This document shows positions 1 to 6,299 of a stretch of 6,524 nucleotides of DNA, piece after piece; the first letter of the stretch is position 1, and each line of letters opens with the position of its first letter. Origin of the DNA: Bacilli bacterium (GTDB lineage: Bacteria; Bacillota_I; Bacilli_A; RFN20; CAG-288); the NCBI GenBank assembly GCA_028707375.1, contig JAQWCB010000054.1:1-6524 (forward strand). Direction: 5' to 3'. The position numbers and the translations under genes were made by a program. The notes beneath the pieces are model-generated. The model saw only the letters and a program-made list of their open reading frames with translations. It did no database searches and had not been told where the DNA came from.

Positions 1-265
1 CTGGCTTCTCAATCAAATTTATTTGTTCACACGCTGTCGCAAAAAGTTGGCTTCCATCCAATTTGTGGAGCTGACTGCCTATCGCCTCGGCCGCCAATTT
101 TAATTTGAGCCCACGCTTAGGCCAAAGGCCATAGAAAAAGAGCGGATCCGGACCTTGTGATCCCAAACGAAATATTTCGGGATATTTGATAACAATTGAA
201 TCTTTCCCCTGATGTTTTTCAACAAAGTCATCAGCGAAAAAAGCGTGAGTCAATAGCGAAGGCAT
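1..265 (-). CDS. Zinc-dependent phospholipase C-like protein, N-terminal part (cut by window edge)
   Basis: Only the first 88 codons are inside the window; the gene continues past the left edge. The protein begins MPSLLTHAFFADDF and carries LGSQGPDPLFFY at residues 34-45. This Gly-Pro-Asp-Pro signature follows an early His (H7), and a second His (H67) sits in a GSQLHK context. Together these are typical of the zinc-dependent phospholipase C/S1-P1 nuclease-like fold (PF00882 type), in which His and Asp side chains bind zinc. No signal peptide is visible, so a cytoplasmic location is likely; the substrate is unknown and real phospholipase activity is not established for such short-form bacterial members. 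The ATG at 265 is preceded by an AGAGAGGAA ribosome binding site (271-279). It lies 22 bp downstream of the pduL stop on the same strand, so co-transcription is likely. The family call is fairly secure, the biochemical role is not. Confidence 0.75.
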   Translation of the reverse strand, partial: MPSLLTHAFFADDFVEKHQGKDSIVIKYPEIFRLGSQGPDPLFFYGLWPKRGLKLKLAAEAIGSQLHKLDGSQLFATACEQINLIEKP

Positions 266-287
266 AATGGTTCCTCTCTTTTAGTAA

Positions 288-884
288 TTATTTAATCAAA
301 TCTCCGTAAACTTCACCAAAGGCGCATGCCGCATTGGATTCATCAGTATCGATGTGCATCGCCAATGAGAATTTATCGGAGACTCTAATGACTGTATCAT
401 CGAAAATAGTTGCTCTTCCTTTTCCAGAATCAACCTTAACCTTAACAATATCACCATTTTCGACACCAAATTCCTTGGCATCGAGAGGAGTCATATGAAT
501 GTGGCGCTTAGCAACAATAACACCCTCGGTCAATTCGACTTCACCCTTCGGTCCTTTAATTAAGCATGCTGCTGATCCTTTAATATCACCAGATTCTCTC
601 ACGGGCGCTTTAATATTCAATTTTCGAGCATCGGTAAGCGATACTTCGACTTGGTTATACTTTCTAGCCGGTCCTAAAATTCTCATATTGAGACTCGGTC
701 CCCACACGCTCGGATCTTTCTTATCGCGACCGAAAACTTCAACGACCGCAGTTGAAGCGTATTGTCCAGGTTGTGACAAATTTTTCTTAACTTCAAATTC
801 ATAACCTTTACCAAATAGAATTTCTAAAGTCTCCTCGGTGACATGGACGTGTCGCGCACTTGTTTCAACCAAAATTTTTCTCAT
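288..884 (-). CDS. pduL: PduL-type phosphate acyltransferase (phosphotransacetylase)
   Basis: This 198-residue protein is a PduL-family phosphate acyltransferase, which interconverts acetyl-CoA (or propionyl-CoA) plus phosphate with the acyl phosphate plus CoA. It is unrelated in sequence to classical Pta. Two tandem beta-barrel halves each carry a His motif: SARHVH at residues 9-14 and AKRHIH at 125-130. A third metal/substrate segment, MHIDTDESNAA, lies at 176-186. These His residues are the expected zinc ligands. RILGPARKYNQVEVSLTDA (68-86) and APVRESGD (93-100) are also typical. Length is full, and the catalytic region starts at residue 5, so the N-terminal extension that targets some PduL proteins to microcompartments is absent. 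No microcompartment shell genes are visible. A housekeeping role in acetate formation is therefore inferred. The ATG at 884 follows an AGAGGA site about 10 nt upstream. It is the first gene of an operon with the phospholipase-like gene. Confidence 0.93.
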   Translation of the reverse strand: MRKILVETSARHVHVTEETLEILFGKGYEFEVKKNLSQPGQYASTAVVEVFGRDKKDPSVWGPSLNMRILGPARKYNQVEVSLTDARKLNIKAPVRESGDIKGSAACLIKGPKGEVELTEGVIVAKRHIHMTPLDAKEFGVENGDIVKVKVDSGKGRATIFDDTVIRVSDKFSLAMHIDTDESNAACAFGEVYGDLIK

Positions 885-940
885 CTTTATATATCCTCTT
901 TTCTAAAACATATACACATCTTTAACAAGTATAGACTACC

Positions 941-946
941 ATTATA
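941..946 (-). promoter_or_regulatory. Possible -10 element for the pduL operon
   Basis: The minus strand reads TATAAT here, a perfect -10 hexamer, about 57 bp upstream of the pduL start. This would place transcription initiation near 934 and give a leader of roughly 50 nt. No good -35 hexamer is found at 16-18 bp and there is no extended TG motif, so in this AT-rich gap the match could be chance. The rest of the 120-bp divergent gap (885-1004) holds only the plus-strand promoter described separately; I see no RNA gene or riboswitch in it. Confidence 0.35.
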
Positions 947-989
947 TATTCGTATCTTCAAATAAATTGCTACTCAAAATAAAATAATT

Positions 990-998
990 TGCTAAAAT
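990..998 (+). promoter_or_regulatory. Extended -10 promoter of the kinase gene, predicted leaderless transcript
   Basis: TG-C-TAAAAT forms an extended -10 element: TG at 990-991 and the hexamer at 993-998. Its last base is only 6 bp before the A of the ATG at 1005. Transcription normally starts about 6-8 bases after the -10, so the mRNA would begin at or next to the start codon. No Shine-Dalgarno sequence lies upstream of the ATG, which fits a leaderless mRNA. A TTGCTA at 967-972 could be a -35, but the 20-bp spacer is too long; the extended -10 may act without it. Confidence 0.5.
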
Positions 999-1004
999 AT
1001 ATAT

Positions 1005-1856
1005 ATGAAAGATACAAATGAATTAAATGTTTTCTTGAAAAGATACAATCTTGATGGATTCAAAAGAACTCTACTAAAAAGTGGAATATCCAATATGAAT
1101 TACGCACTAGGAAATAAATATGCATTGAAGATTCCTTATGATTCGCGCTTTATTAACTTGAGGTTATATCAAATAGAATTGCAGAGGCTCGCCGCCAAAA
1201 ATTTTCTTTCCCCAAATGTGTGCTTTTATGATATTGCTCACGGATATCTCGTCACTGAGCTTTTAACTGAATATCACCCCATAAGTGCGATGGATATAAA
1301 TCTGTCTCAGATCAAAAAAATTGTTATTCTTTTAAAGTCTTATCAAAAATTAGATGTCGGATCAATCGATATTCCTATTTTAAATTATCAGGATATGCTT
1401 GATAATTTTCGACTGGACGTAAATCCCCATAAACGAATCTACATTCAAAGTCTTGAGCAATCAAAATATCTAAAAAACAACGATGTTCTTACTCATTTTG
1501 ATTTAGTCAATAACAATTTGCTATGCGACAGAAATAACAATATCCAGTTGATTGATTTTGAATTTGCCTGCTTCGCTCCCAAGTACTTTGATTTAGTATC
1601 TCTTCTTTCAGAGAATAAATTTCCCACCGAGAAGAAAAAGATAATCGTCGATGAATACTTTGGGGCTGACAACGAAGGTCAAAAGGATTTTGAACACTGC
1701 CAAGATGAACTGCACGCCATCTTTGATTTGCTTTGGTATCATTGGGCCATGGCTCGCAGCCATATAGACAACAAGCAATATCAAAAAATATATTTGACGA
1801 TTGCCGAAGATAAAAAGGCTTCCTTGCTAAATTATCTTCACCAACATCAAATTTAA
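1005..1856 (+). CDS. Choline kinase-like / aminoglycoside phosphotransferase-fold small-molecule kinase
   Basis: This 283-residue cytoplasmic protein has the order of motifs of the choline/ethanolamine kinase-aminoglycoside phosphotransferase superfamily. A nucleotide loop SGISNMNY lies at 26-33, the ATP-binding Lys at K42 in YALKIP, and a likely helix Glu at E59. The catalytic loop THFDLVNNN is at 163-171 (H164, D166, N171 in the HxDxxxxN pattern) and the metal-binding IDFEFA at 183-188 (D184). A trailing FDLVSL at 195-200 is typical of LicA-type kinases. All key residues are present, so it should transfer phosphate from ATP to a small alcohol or amine. Choline or ethanolamine is the best guess, but thiamine, fructosamine or aminoglycoside-like substrates cannot be excluded. 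No licBCD-type partners are nearby. It is the only plus-strand gene, has no ribosome binding site at ATG 1005, and no alternative start precedes the nucleotide loop. Its stop overlaps that of the convergent MATE gene. Confidence 0.82.
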   Translation: MKDTNELNVFLKRYNLDGFKRTLLKSGISNMNYALGNKYALKIPYDSRFINLRLYQIELQRLAAKNFLSPNVCFYDIAHGYLVTELLTEYHPISAMDINLSQIKKIVILLKSYQKLDVGSIDIPILNYQDMLDNFRLDVNPHKRIYIQSLEQSKYLKNNDVLTHFDLVNNNLLCDRNNNIQLIDFEFACFAPKYFDLVSLLSENKFPTEKKKIIVDEYFGADNEGQKDFEHCQDELHAIFDLLWYHWAMARSHIDNKQYQKIYLTIAEDKKASLLNYLHQHQI

Positions 1857-3232
1857 CTCAGTTTATCTTCCTCTATAAATTCCACTTTAGCGTAAGCTTT
1901 TTTACGAATGATTAAAAAAGCTACCGCCGCCACAATGGCCGCTATCAACCACGAGAGTGGATATGATAGATACAAGTTATAAATCGTGTGATATTGAGGA
2001 ATTTGAAATATCGTAAACACGTACACAATACGAAAGGCACAAATACCAATTAATGAGACTAACATCGGCAAGATTGAATAGCCCAGCCCTCTTTCGCAAA
2101 AACCAATCGTATTCAAAAAAGCAAAAAACATATAACTATAAGTAAAAACTTGCAATTTAGATGATGCTATCTCGATGGCGACAGGATCGCTGGTATAAAA
2201 ACCAACGATTTGGTTTCTGAGCAAATAAAAAGTTAAGCATACCAAATATGAAGTAACCACTGAATATAGAATGGAAAAGCGAATGGATTTTTTTACATTG
2301 TCAACTTTCCGTGCCCCGAAATTTGCCGCGACAAAAGCCATTCCCGCCTGGGAAAATGAATTCATAATGACATACATAAAACTCACGAGATTGCCCGAAA
2401 TACCATTTCCCGTAACCGCCGATGATCCAAACCCATTAACAGCAGTTTGAATAATAACATTGGATATTGAAAAAAGCGCCCCTTGAATTCCCGAAGGTAA
2501 ACCAATTCTGATAATCATGATCGTTTCATATTTATGAAATTTTATTTTTTTTAAATTTAGTTTGACAAAACCATCATCCCTAATCAGCGAAATGATGGTA
2601 AGCGCAGCAGAAACGGCTTCAGAAATAATAGTAGCTAACGCTACTCCAGCAACGTCCATCTTCAAAACAATGACAAAGAAAATATTTAAAACAATATTTA
2701 CTACTCCCGAAATAGCTAAAAAATAAAAAGGCTTCTTCGTATCTCCCATTCCTCTTAAAATTGAAGCGCCAAAATTATATATAATTAAAAACGGCGAACC
2801 CCAAAAATATATTAAAAGATACTGGATTGATAAGTCGATAACATCGCTAGGAGTATTCATCAAATGCAAAAGAGGACGGGCAAAGACTGTACCAATCACA
2901 ACCATGATAACACTGCTAACTATCGCCATGGCCATCGCAGAATGAACACCGCGCTCACCGCGTTCGACATCCTTTGCACCATAAGCACGTCCCACGATAA
3001 CATTTGCTCCAACAGCAAACCCCATAACTAAATTTAAAATAAGACTAATAAGGGGCGTAGTAGCTGAGATAGCCCCGACTGCATTGTCCGAGCCAAAATT
3101 CCCACAGATAATTAAATCAGCAGCCGTGTAAAGTAATTGGAGAATTCCGGAAAAAATCAAAGGGAGCGAATAGAGAAAAATTTTGGTAAAAAGATTACCA
3201 TTTGTCATATCCATTTCACCCTTTGCTATCAT
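1853..3232 (-). CDS. MATE family multidrug/toxin efflux transporter
   Basis: This 459-residue integral membrane protein has about twelve predicted transmembrane helices, roughly at 15-37, 50-75, 94-120, 135-157, 168-190, 195-216, 238-262, 280-303, 317-338, 360-380, 388-408 and 422-443. That is the two-times-six arrangement of MATE (NorM/DinF-like) cation-coupled exporters. Family hallmarks are SGILQLLYTAADLI (28-41), ILRGMGDTKKPFYF (158-171), GLPSGIQGALFS (244-255) and CERGLGYSILPM (379-390). It probably exports drugs or metabolic toxins using a Na+ or H+ gradient; the substrate cannot be read from sequence. The start at 3232 is chosen because GGAGG (3239-3243) lies 6 nt upstream; M7 and M9 are later in-frame alternatives that begin closer to where many relatives start (MDMTNG). 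The gene has its own promoter and is probably monocistronic. It converges on the kinase gene, with overlapping stops. Confidence 0.93.
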   Translation of the reverse strand: MIAKGEMDMTNGNLFTKIFLYSLPLIFSGILQLLYTAADLIICGNFGSDNAVGAISATTPLISLILNLVMGFAVGANVIVGRAYGAKDVERGERGVHSAMAMAIVSSVIMVVIGTVFARPLLHLMNTPSDVIDLSIQYLLIYFWGSPFLIIYNFGASILRGMGDTKKPFYFLAISGVVNIVLNIFFVIVLKMDVAGVALATIISEAVSAALTIISLIRDDGFVKLNLKKIKFHKYETIMIIRIGLPSGIQGALFSISNVIIQTAVNGFGSSAVTGNGISGNLVSFMYVIMNSFSQAGMAFVAANFGARKVDNVKKSIRFSILYSVVTSYLVCLTFYLLRNQIVGFYTSDPVAIEIASSKLQVFTYSYMFFAFLNTIGFCERGLGYSILPMLVSLIGICAFRIVYVFTIFQIPQYHTIYNLYLSYPLSWLIAAIVAAVAFLIIRKKAYAKVEFIEEDKLS

Positions 3233-3242
3233 GTTTTTCCTC

Positions 3243-3276
3243 CATTAGTCAACGTTGATTATATATCATTTGTCAA
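3243..3276. repeat. Direct repeat plus palindrome around the MATE promoter, possible operator
   Basis: Two copies of CATTwGTCAA occur on the plus strand at 3243-3252 and 3267-3276, matching at 9 of 10 positions and offset by 24 bp. They flank the -10 element. The first copy runs into a perfect 10-bp palindrome TCAACGTTGA at 3249-3258, which covers the predicted transcription start and touches the -10. Sites placed like this typically let a repressor block polymerase. No regulator gene is adjacent, so which protein would bind is unknown, and chance similarity in an AT-rich gap remains possible. Confidence 0.4.
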
Positions 3277-3285
3277 AAGTATCAA
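3258..3285 (-). promoter_or_regulatory. Promoter of the MATE gene (TTGATA-16-TATAAT)
   Basis: On the minus strand TTGATA (3280-3285) is followed after 16 bp by TATAAT (3258-3263), a near-consensus housekeeping sigma factor promoter. Initiation would fall near 3251, leaving a leader of about 19 nt with the GGAGG ribosome binding site (3239-3243). The spacer and start region carry the repeats listed separately, which may be an operator. A TTGACA also occurs inside the spacer, but it is too close to the -10 to serve as its -35. Confidence 0.65.
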
Positions 3286-3357
3286 TACATTTGCCCTAAA
3301 AGCCCAAATATTAGTTTTAAATCGATATATGCTATTCATTTTTCGTACTAGGCATAT

Positions 3358-3413
3358 AAAAAAGAGGCCTTTAAGAAACAAAATAAATCTTTCGTTTCTT
3401 CACAAACCTCTTT
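3358..3413 (-). terminator. Intrinsic terminator of the gpmI-ppa-transaldolase operon
   Basis: Reading the minus strand, an outer stem pairs AAAGAGG (3413-3407) with CCTCTTT (3367-3361), and an inner stem pairs AAGAAAC (3400-3394) with GTTTCTT (3379-3373). The two are joined by partly pairable bases (G-U and A-U pairs with a mismatch and a bulge), so the whole may fold as one long imperfect hairpin. A run of six T (3363-3358) follows, partly inside the outer stem. It starts 28 bp after the transaldolase stop and ends well before the MATE promoter, so it insulates the two transcription units. Confidence 0.8.
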
Positions 3414-3441
3414 GAATCTAATGATGAATTAGAGAAATCAA

Positions 3442-4074
3442 TTATTTTGCAGCATCTGCAAAAATTTTCAAACCTTTGTCAGTCAACGGATGCTTAATCA
3501 TCGCTTTTAAAACCTTAGTGGGTATTGTTGCAATATCCGAGCCAGCTAGAGCACTAATTTCTACGTGATGAAGAGAGCGAATAGAGGCAGCGATAATCTC
3601 AGTGGCATAGCCATAGTTATCGCGCAAAATAACAATATCGTTGATCAATTTTTCAGAATCGAATCCAGCATCATCCATTCTGCCAAGAAAAGGCGAAACA
3701 AATGAGGCACCAGCTTCCATCGCCAGTTGTGCTTGACTGACTGAGAAGCACAAGGTAACGTTAGTTTTAATTCCTTCTTTGGACAGCACCGAAACAGCTT
3801 TGATACCTTCCCAAGTCATAGGAATTTTAACCACGATATTCTTATGTATCTTGGCTAATTCACGAGCCTGAGCAATCATCTCTTCCGCTGAAGCCTCTTT
3901 GACCTCAGCCGAAATTGGTCCATCGACCAATTTGACAATTTCTTGAATAACATCTTCTAGCTTTCGACCTTCGCGCGCTATTAAGGAAGGATTAGTAGTT
4001 ACTCCTTTAATAATTCCATAACTAGCCATCTCGCGAATATCTTCAATGTTTGCAGTATCGATAAATAATTTCAT
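3442..4074 (-). CDS. tal: Transaldolase, short form (TalC/FSA-like subfamily)
   Basis: This 210-residue single-domain TIM barrel matches the short transaldolase/fructose-6-phosphate aldolase family, which is usually about 215 residues. Seen in sequence: [10 protein letters not shown] at the start with D6, GVTTNPSLI at 24-32 with N28, the Schiff-base Lys K83 in [12 protein letters not shown] (79-90), and [11 protein letters not shown] at 125-135. Two positions that separate activities are Glu in SAEV (E57, where E. coli FsaA has Gln) and Phe in SPFLGR (F129, where FsaA has Tyr). Both are the transaldolase type, so transfer of dihydroxyacetone between sedoheptulose 7-phosphate/glyceraldehyde 3-phosphate and erythrose 4-phosphate/fructose 6-phosphate is the favoured reaction. 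It acts in the cytoplasm in the non-oxidative pentose phosphate pathway. A GGAG ribosome binding site lies about 6 nt upstream of the ATG at 4074. It is the last gene of the operon, 27 bp after ppa and followed by a terminator. Confidence 0.93.
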   Translation of the reverse strand: MKLFIDTANIEDIREMASYGIIKGVTTNPSLIAREGRKLEDVIQEIVKLVDGPISAEVKEASAEEMIAQARELAKIHKNIVVKIPMTWEGIKAVSVLSKEGIKTNVTLCFSVSQAQLAMEAGASFVSPFLGRMDDAGFDSEKLINDIVILRDNYGYATEIIAASIRSLHHVEISALAGSDIATIPTKVLKAMIKHPLTDKGLKIFADAAK

Positions 4075-4101
4075 TTTTTTCTCCTTTCGATAAGTTGTAT
4101 A

Positions 4102-4635
4102 TTACTTGTTGACATATTTAATTTTAAAGGCATCTATACACTTTTGAATAATCTTAATCGCCTCGTGTCGGGACTCGATAGAAGTAACCGAAGTAGGTTT
4201 ATTCTCAAGAACCTTATACGTTTCAAAAAAGTATTTGATTTCCTCAAGAATATGAGTGGGAAGTTCGGAAATGGTCTCAAACGAATTGTAAAATGGGTCT
4301 TCTTGACAGATAGCAATAATCTTCTCATCAATATCTCCCTGATCAATCATTTTTAATACCCCGATGGGGCGTGAATGAACCTCGGTTAAAGGTAAAATAG
4401 GTTCAGAGGCAAGCAATAAAACATCTAGGGGATCGCCATCATCAGCATACGTACAAGGAATAAAGCCGTAGTTTCCTGGATAGTGAGTAGCAGTGTGCAA
4501 AATTCTATCTAAGCGAAGGGCACCCGTTTGCTTATCCAATTCGTACTTATTTTTCGAACCTTTCGTAATTTCAATAATCGTCACAAAATCATCTTTCTTA
4601 ATCAATTTGGGATCAAATTCTGTAAATAAATTCAT
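4102..4635 (-). CDS. ppa: Inorganic pyrophosphatase, family I (soluble)
   Basis: This 177-residue protein hydrolyses pyrophosphate to two phosphates in the cytoplasm, pulling biosynthetic reactions forward. The family I signature DDGDPLDVLL is at 65-74, with metal ligands D66, D68 and D71. The remaining active-site set is intact when compared with the E. coli enzyme: E22, K30, E32, R44, Y52, Y56, D98, D103, K105, Y140 and K141. Length is normal for the bacterial hexameric type. Many Bacilli use the unrelated family II (DHH) enzyme instead, so a family I enzyme in a low-GC genome is mildly informative about lineage. The ATG at 4635 is separated from the gpmI stop (TAG, 4639-4637) by a single base, and its ribosome binding site (GAGGAG) lies inside the last gpmI codons, so translational coupling is likely. 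Confidence 0.96.
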   Translation of the reverse strand: MNLFTEFDPKLIKKDDFVTIIEITKGSKNKYELDKQTGALRLDRILHTATHYPGNYGFIPCTYADDGDPLDVLLLASEPILPLTEVHSRPIGVLKMIDQGDIDEKIIAICQEDPFYNSFETISELPTHILEEIKYFFETYKVLENKPTSVTSIESRHEAIKIIQKCIDAFKIKYVNK

Positions 4636-4636
4636 C

Positions 4637-6265
4637 CTATTCTCCTCGTTTAATAAGCAGCGAATTTCCTGTCATTTCCTCAGGCTTTTTCTCCCCTAAA
4701 AGTTGAAGGATGGTCGGAGCAATATCACATAGCGCCCCACCTTCGCGTATCTTAAAAGATTTATCATTGATAGCAAATGGAACAGGAGAAGTCGTATGTT
4801 TAGTCATCGGATTGCCATCGTTATCGATACATTTATCAGCGTTGCCGTGATCAGCCGTGAGCAGAAGGGTACCGCCATTTTTATCTAAGTATTTAAGAAT
4901 CTTACCAACGCACATATCCACTGTCTCTACAGCTTTAATTACCGCGGGCATGACTGCCGTATGACCAACCATATCACAATTAGCAAAATTTAATATTACT
5001 ACATCTAAATCATTTTTATCCAATTCTTTAATTAAAGCGTCTAAAATCAAAGGAGCTGACATCTCAGGCTTCAAATCATAGGTTGCTACCTTCGGAGAAG
5101 GGATGAGAACTCTACGGCAATTCTTAAATTCAGGATTGGTTATTCCATCATAATTAATACCGCCATCAAAGAAAAAAGTAACGTGAGCGTATTTTTCTGT
5201 CTCGGCAATTCTCAATTGACGATAGCCACGATCCGCTAAAACTTGACCGAGTCCATTTTTGATAACAGGAAGAGAAAAAGCAATATCTCCCTTAACGGAA
5301 TCAGCATATCTCATCGTACAGACGAATGTAATGTTCTTCAATTTCACTTCTGGGGTAAAAGCTTTCCACATATCAGACCCATCATCATTTTTTAATGGAT
5401 GAGAATAATAGTCAGGATTGGTTATCAGTGTTGACATCTGAATCGCGCGATCCGGACGGAAATTCATAAAGATAACCGAATCTCCATCATTTATCTTACC
5501 ATCAACATTGCGATCGTAAGCTGGCAATACAAATTCGTCAGAAGGTGATTCATTCTCTTTTTCTAAACGTTCGTATTCATCTTTTATATATTTGTGATAG
5601 TCGAGGAAAGAATTTCCCTGTCGTTCAATCATCACATTGTAGGCTTTTTCAACTCGGGTCATGTTCTTATCGCGATCCATTCCCCAGTATCGTCCACCGA
5701 TAGTAGCAATATGACCAATACCTTCATCTTCCATAAGTTTTTGAATTTGATCAAGATATTTACAAGACGTGCGCGGACCAACATCTCTTCCATCTAAAAA
5801 AGCGTGATAACAAAGTTGATCAGGACCGATCCCTCTCATCTTTGCCATCTTAATAATAGCAAAAATATGTTCCATCTGAGCGTGAACGCCGCCATCGGAA
5901 GTCAAAGCCATAACATGAAGCTTGCCTCCATTTTTAATAACGTTGTTCATTGCCTTTATATATTTTTCATTGGTGTAAAATTCACCATCATCAATAGCTT
6001 TACTTATAAGGGTCAACGATTGAAAGACTGTTCGACCAGCCCCCATATTCAAATGACCAACTTCCGAATTGCCCATCTGCCCTTTCGGAAGACCGACCGC
6101 TAAACCCGAAGCCTCAATGTGCCCAGTGGGATAGTTGGCAAAAAATTCATCTAAATTAGGTTTATTCGCTTGATTGACGGCATTGCCAAGATTTTCTTTC
6201 CTCAGTCCGTAGCCATCCATAATACATAAAATAATTGGTTTTCTTTTAATAGGAGTATCTTTCAT
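4637..6265 (-). CDS. gpmI: 2,3-bisphosphoglycerate-independent phosphoglycerate mutase
   Basis: GpmI interconverts 3-phosphoglycerate and 2-phosphoglycerate in glycolysis using two Mn2+ ions and a phosphoserine intermediate. From the ATG at 6265 the protein has 542 residues. Metal ligands are D17 (IMDGYG), the nucleophile S67 (GNSEVGH), D431 and H435 (NCDMVGH), D472 and H473 (ADHGNA) and H490 (KHTTSPVPF). Substrate-binding residues are R160/D161 (LDGRD), R192, R198, R270 and R273 (NFRPDR) and K358. All are present, so the enzyme should be active. It is about 30 residues longer than the usual 510, partly from a longer stretch after the NFRPDR motif. An in-frame TTG at 6286 would add seven residues but sits about at the predicted transcription start; ATG 6265 is preferred because GAGG lies 8 nt upstream. 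First gene of the operon with ppa and transaldolase. Confidence 0.96.
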   Translation of the reverse strand: MKDTPIKRKPIILCIMDGYGLRKENLGNAVNQANKPNLDEFFANYPTGHIEASGLAVGLPKGQMGNSEVGHLNMGAGRTVFQSLTLISKAIDDGEFYTNEKYIKAMNNVIKNGGKLHVMALTSDGGVHAQMEHIFAIIKMAKMRGIGPDQLCYHAFLDGRDVGPRTSCKYLDQIQKLMEDEGIGHIATIGGRYWGMDRDKNMTRVEKAYNVMIERQGNSFLDYHKYIKDEYERLEKENESPSDEFVLPAYDRNVDGKINDGDSVIFMNFRPDRAIQMSTLITNPDYYSHPLKNDDGSDMWKAFTPEVKLKNITFVCTMRYADSVKGDIAFSLPVIKNGLGQVLADRGYRQLRIAETEKYAHVTFFFDGGINYDGITNPEFKNCRRVLIPSPKVATYDLKPEMSAPLILDALIKELDKNDLDVVILNFANCDMVGHTAVMPAVIKAVETVDMCVGKILKYLDKNGGTLLLTADHGNADKCIDNDGNPMTKHTTSPVPFAINDKSFKIREGGALCDIAPTILQLLGEKKPEEMTGNSLLIKRGE

Positions 6266-6290
6266 TATTATTTCCTCACTTCCCAATACA

Positions 6291-6299
6291 ATTATATCA
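6291..6299 (-). promoter_or_regulatory. Extended -10 promoter of the gpmI operon
   Basis: The minus strand reads TG-A-TATAAT: TG at 6299-6298 and TATAAT at 6296-6291, a perfect extended -10. Initiation is expected near 6284, giving a leader of about 19 nt that contains the GAGG ribosome binding site before ATG 6265. No convincing -35 lies 17 bp upstream; the region there is part of an inverted repeat. The position of the start site also argues against the upstream TTG as the gpmI initiation codon. Confidence 0.65.

Noticed and set aside
499..804. Plus-strand open frame antisense to pduL
   Set aside because: It lies wholly inside the well-supported pduL gene and looks like a mirror of that coding sequence.
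288..884. Considered a bacterial microcompartment PduL
   Set aside because: The catalytic region begins at residue 5, leaving no encapsulation peptide, and no shell protein or signature enzyme gene is present.
1895..1922. Inverted repeat AGCTTTTTT / AAAAAAGCT with a 10-nt loop near the MATE 3' end, a candidate bidirectional terminator
   Set aside because: It lies inside the MATE coding region, its T runs are within the stem, and no T-tract follows on either strand; Lys-rich coding in AT-rich DNA explains it.
3326..3358. 7-bp inverted repeat TATATGC / GCATATA upstream of the MATE promoter
   Set aside because: Short arms with a 19-bp loop in very AT-rich DNA and no T-tract; probably chance.
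3137..3415. Plus-strand open frame of 92 codons spanning the MATE 5' end and the intergenic region
   Set aside because: It overlaps the MATE start, its promoter and the operon terminator, has no ribosome binding site, and its product resembles no protein family.
3233..3441. Considered a riboswitch or T-box leader in the 209-bp gap before the MATE gene
   Set aside because: The predicted MATE leader is only about 19 nt, and the large hairpin belongs to the 3' end of the transaldolase transcript, so no leader RNA fits.
4493..6103. Several plus-strand open frames antisense to ppa and gpmI
   Set aside because: They are shadows of two strongly conserved enzymes and lack starts with ribosome binding sites.
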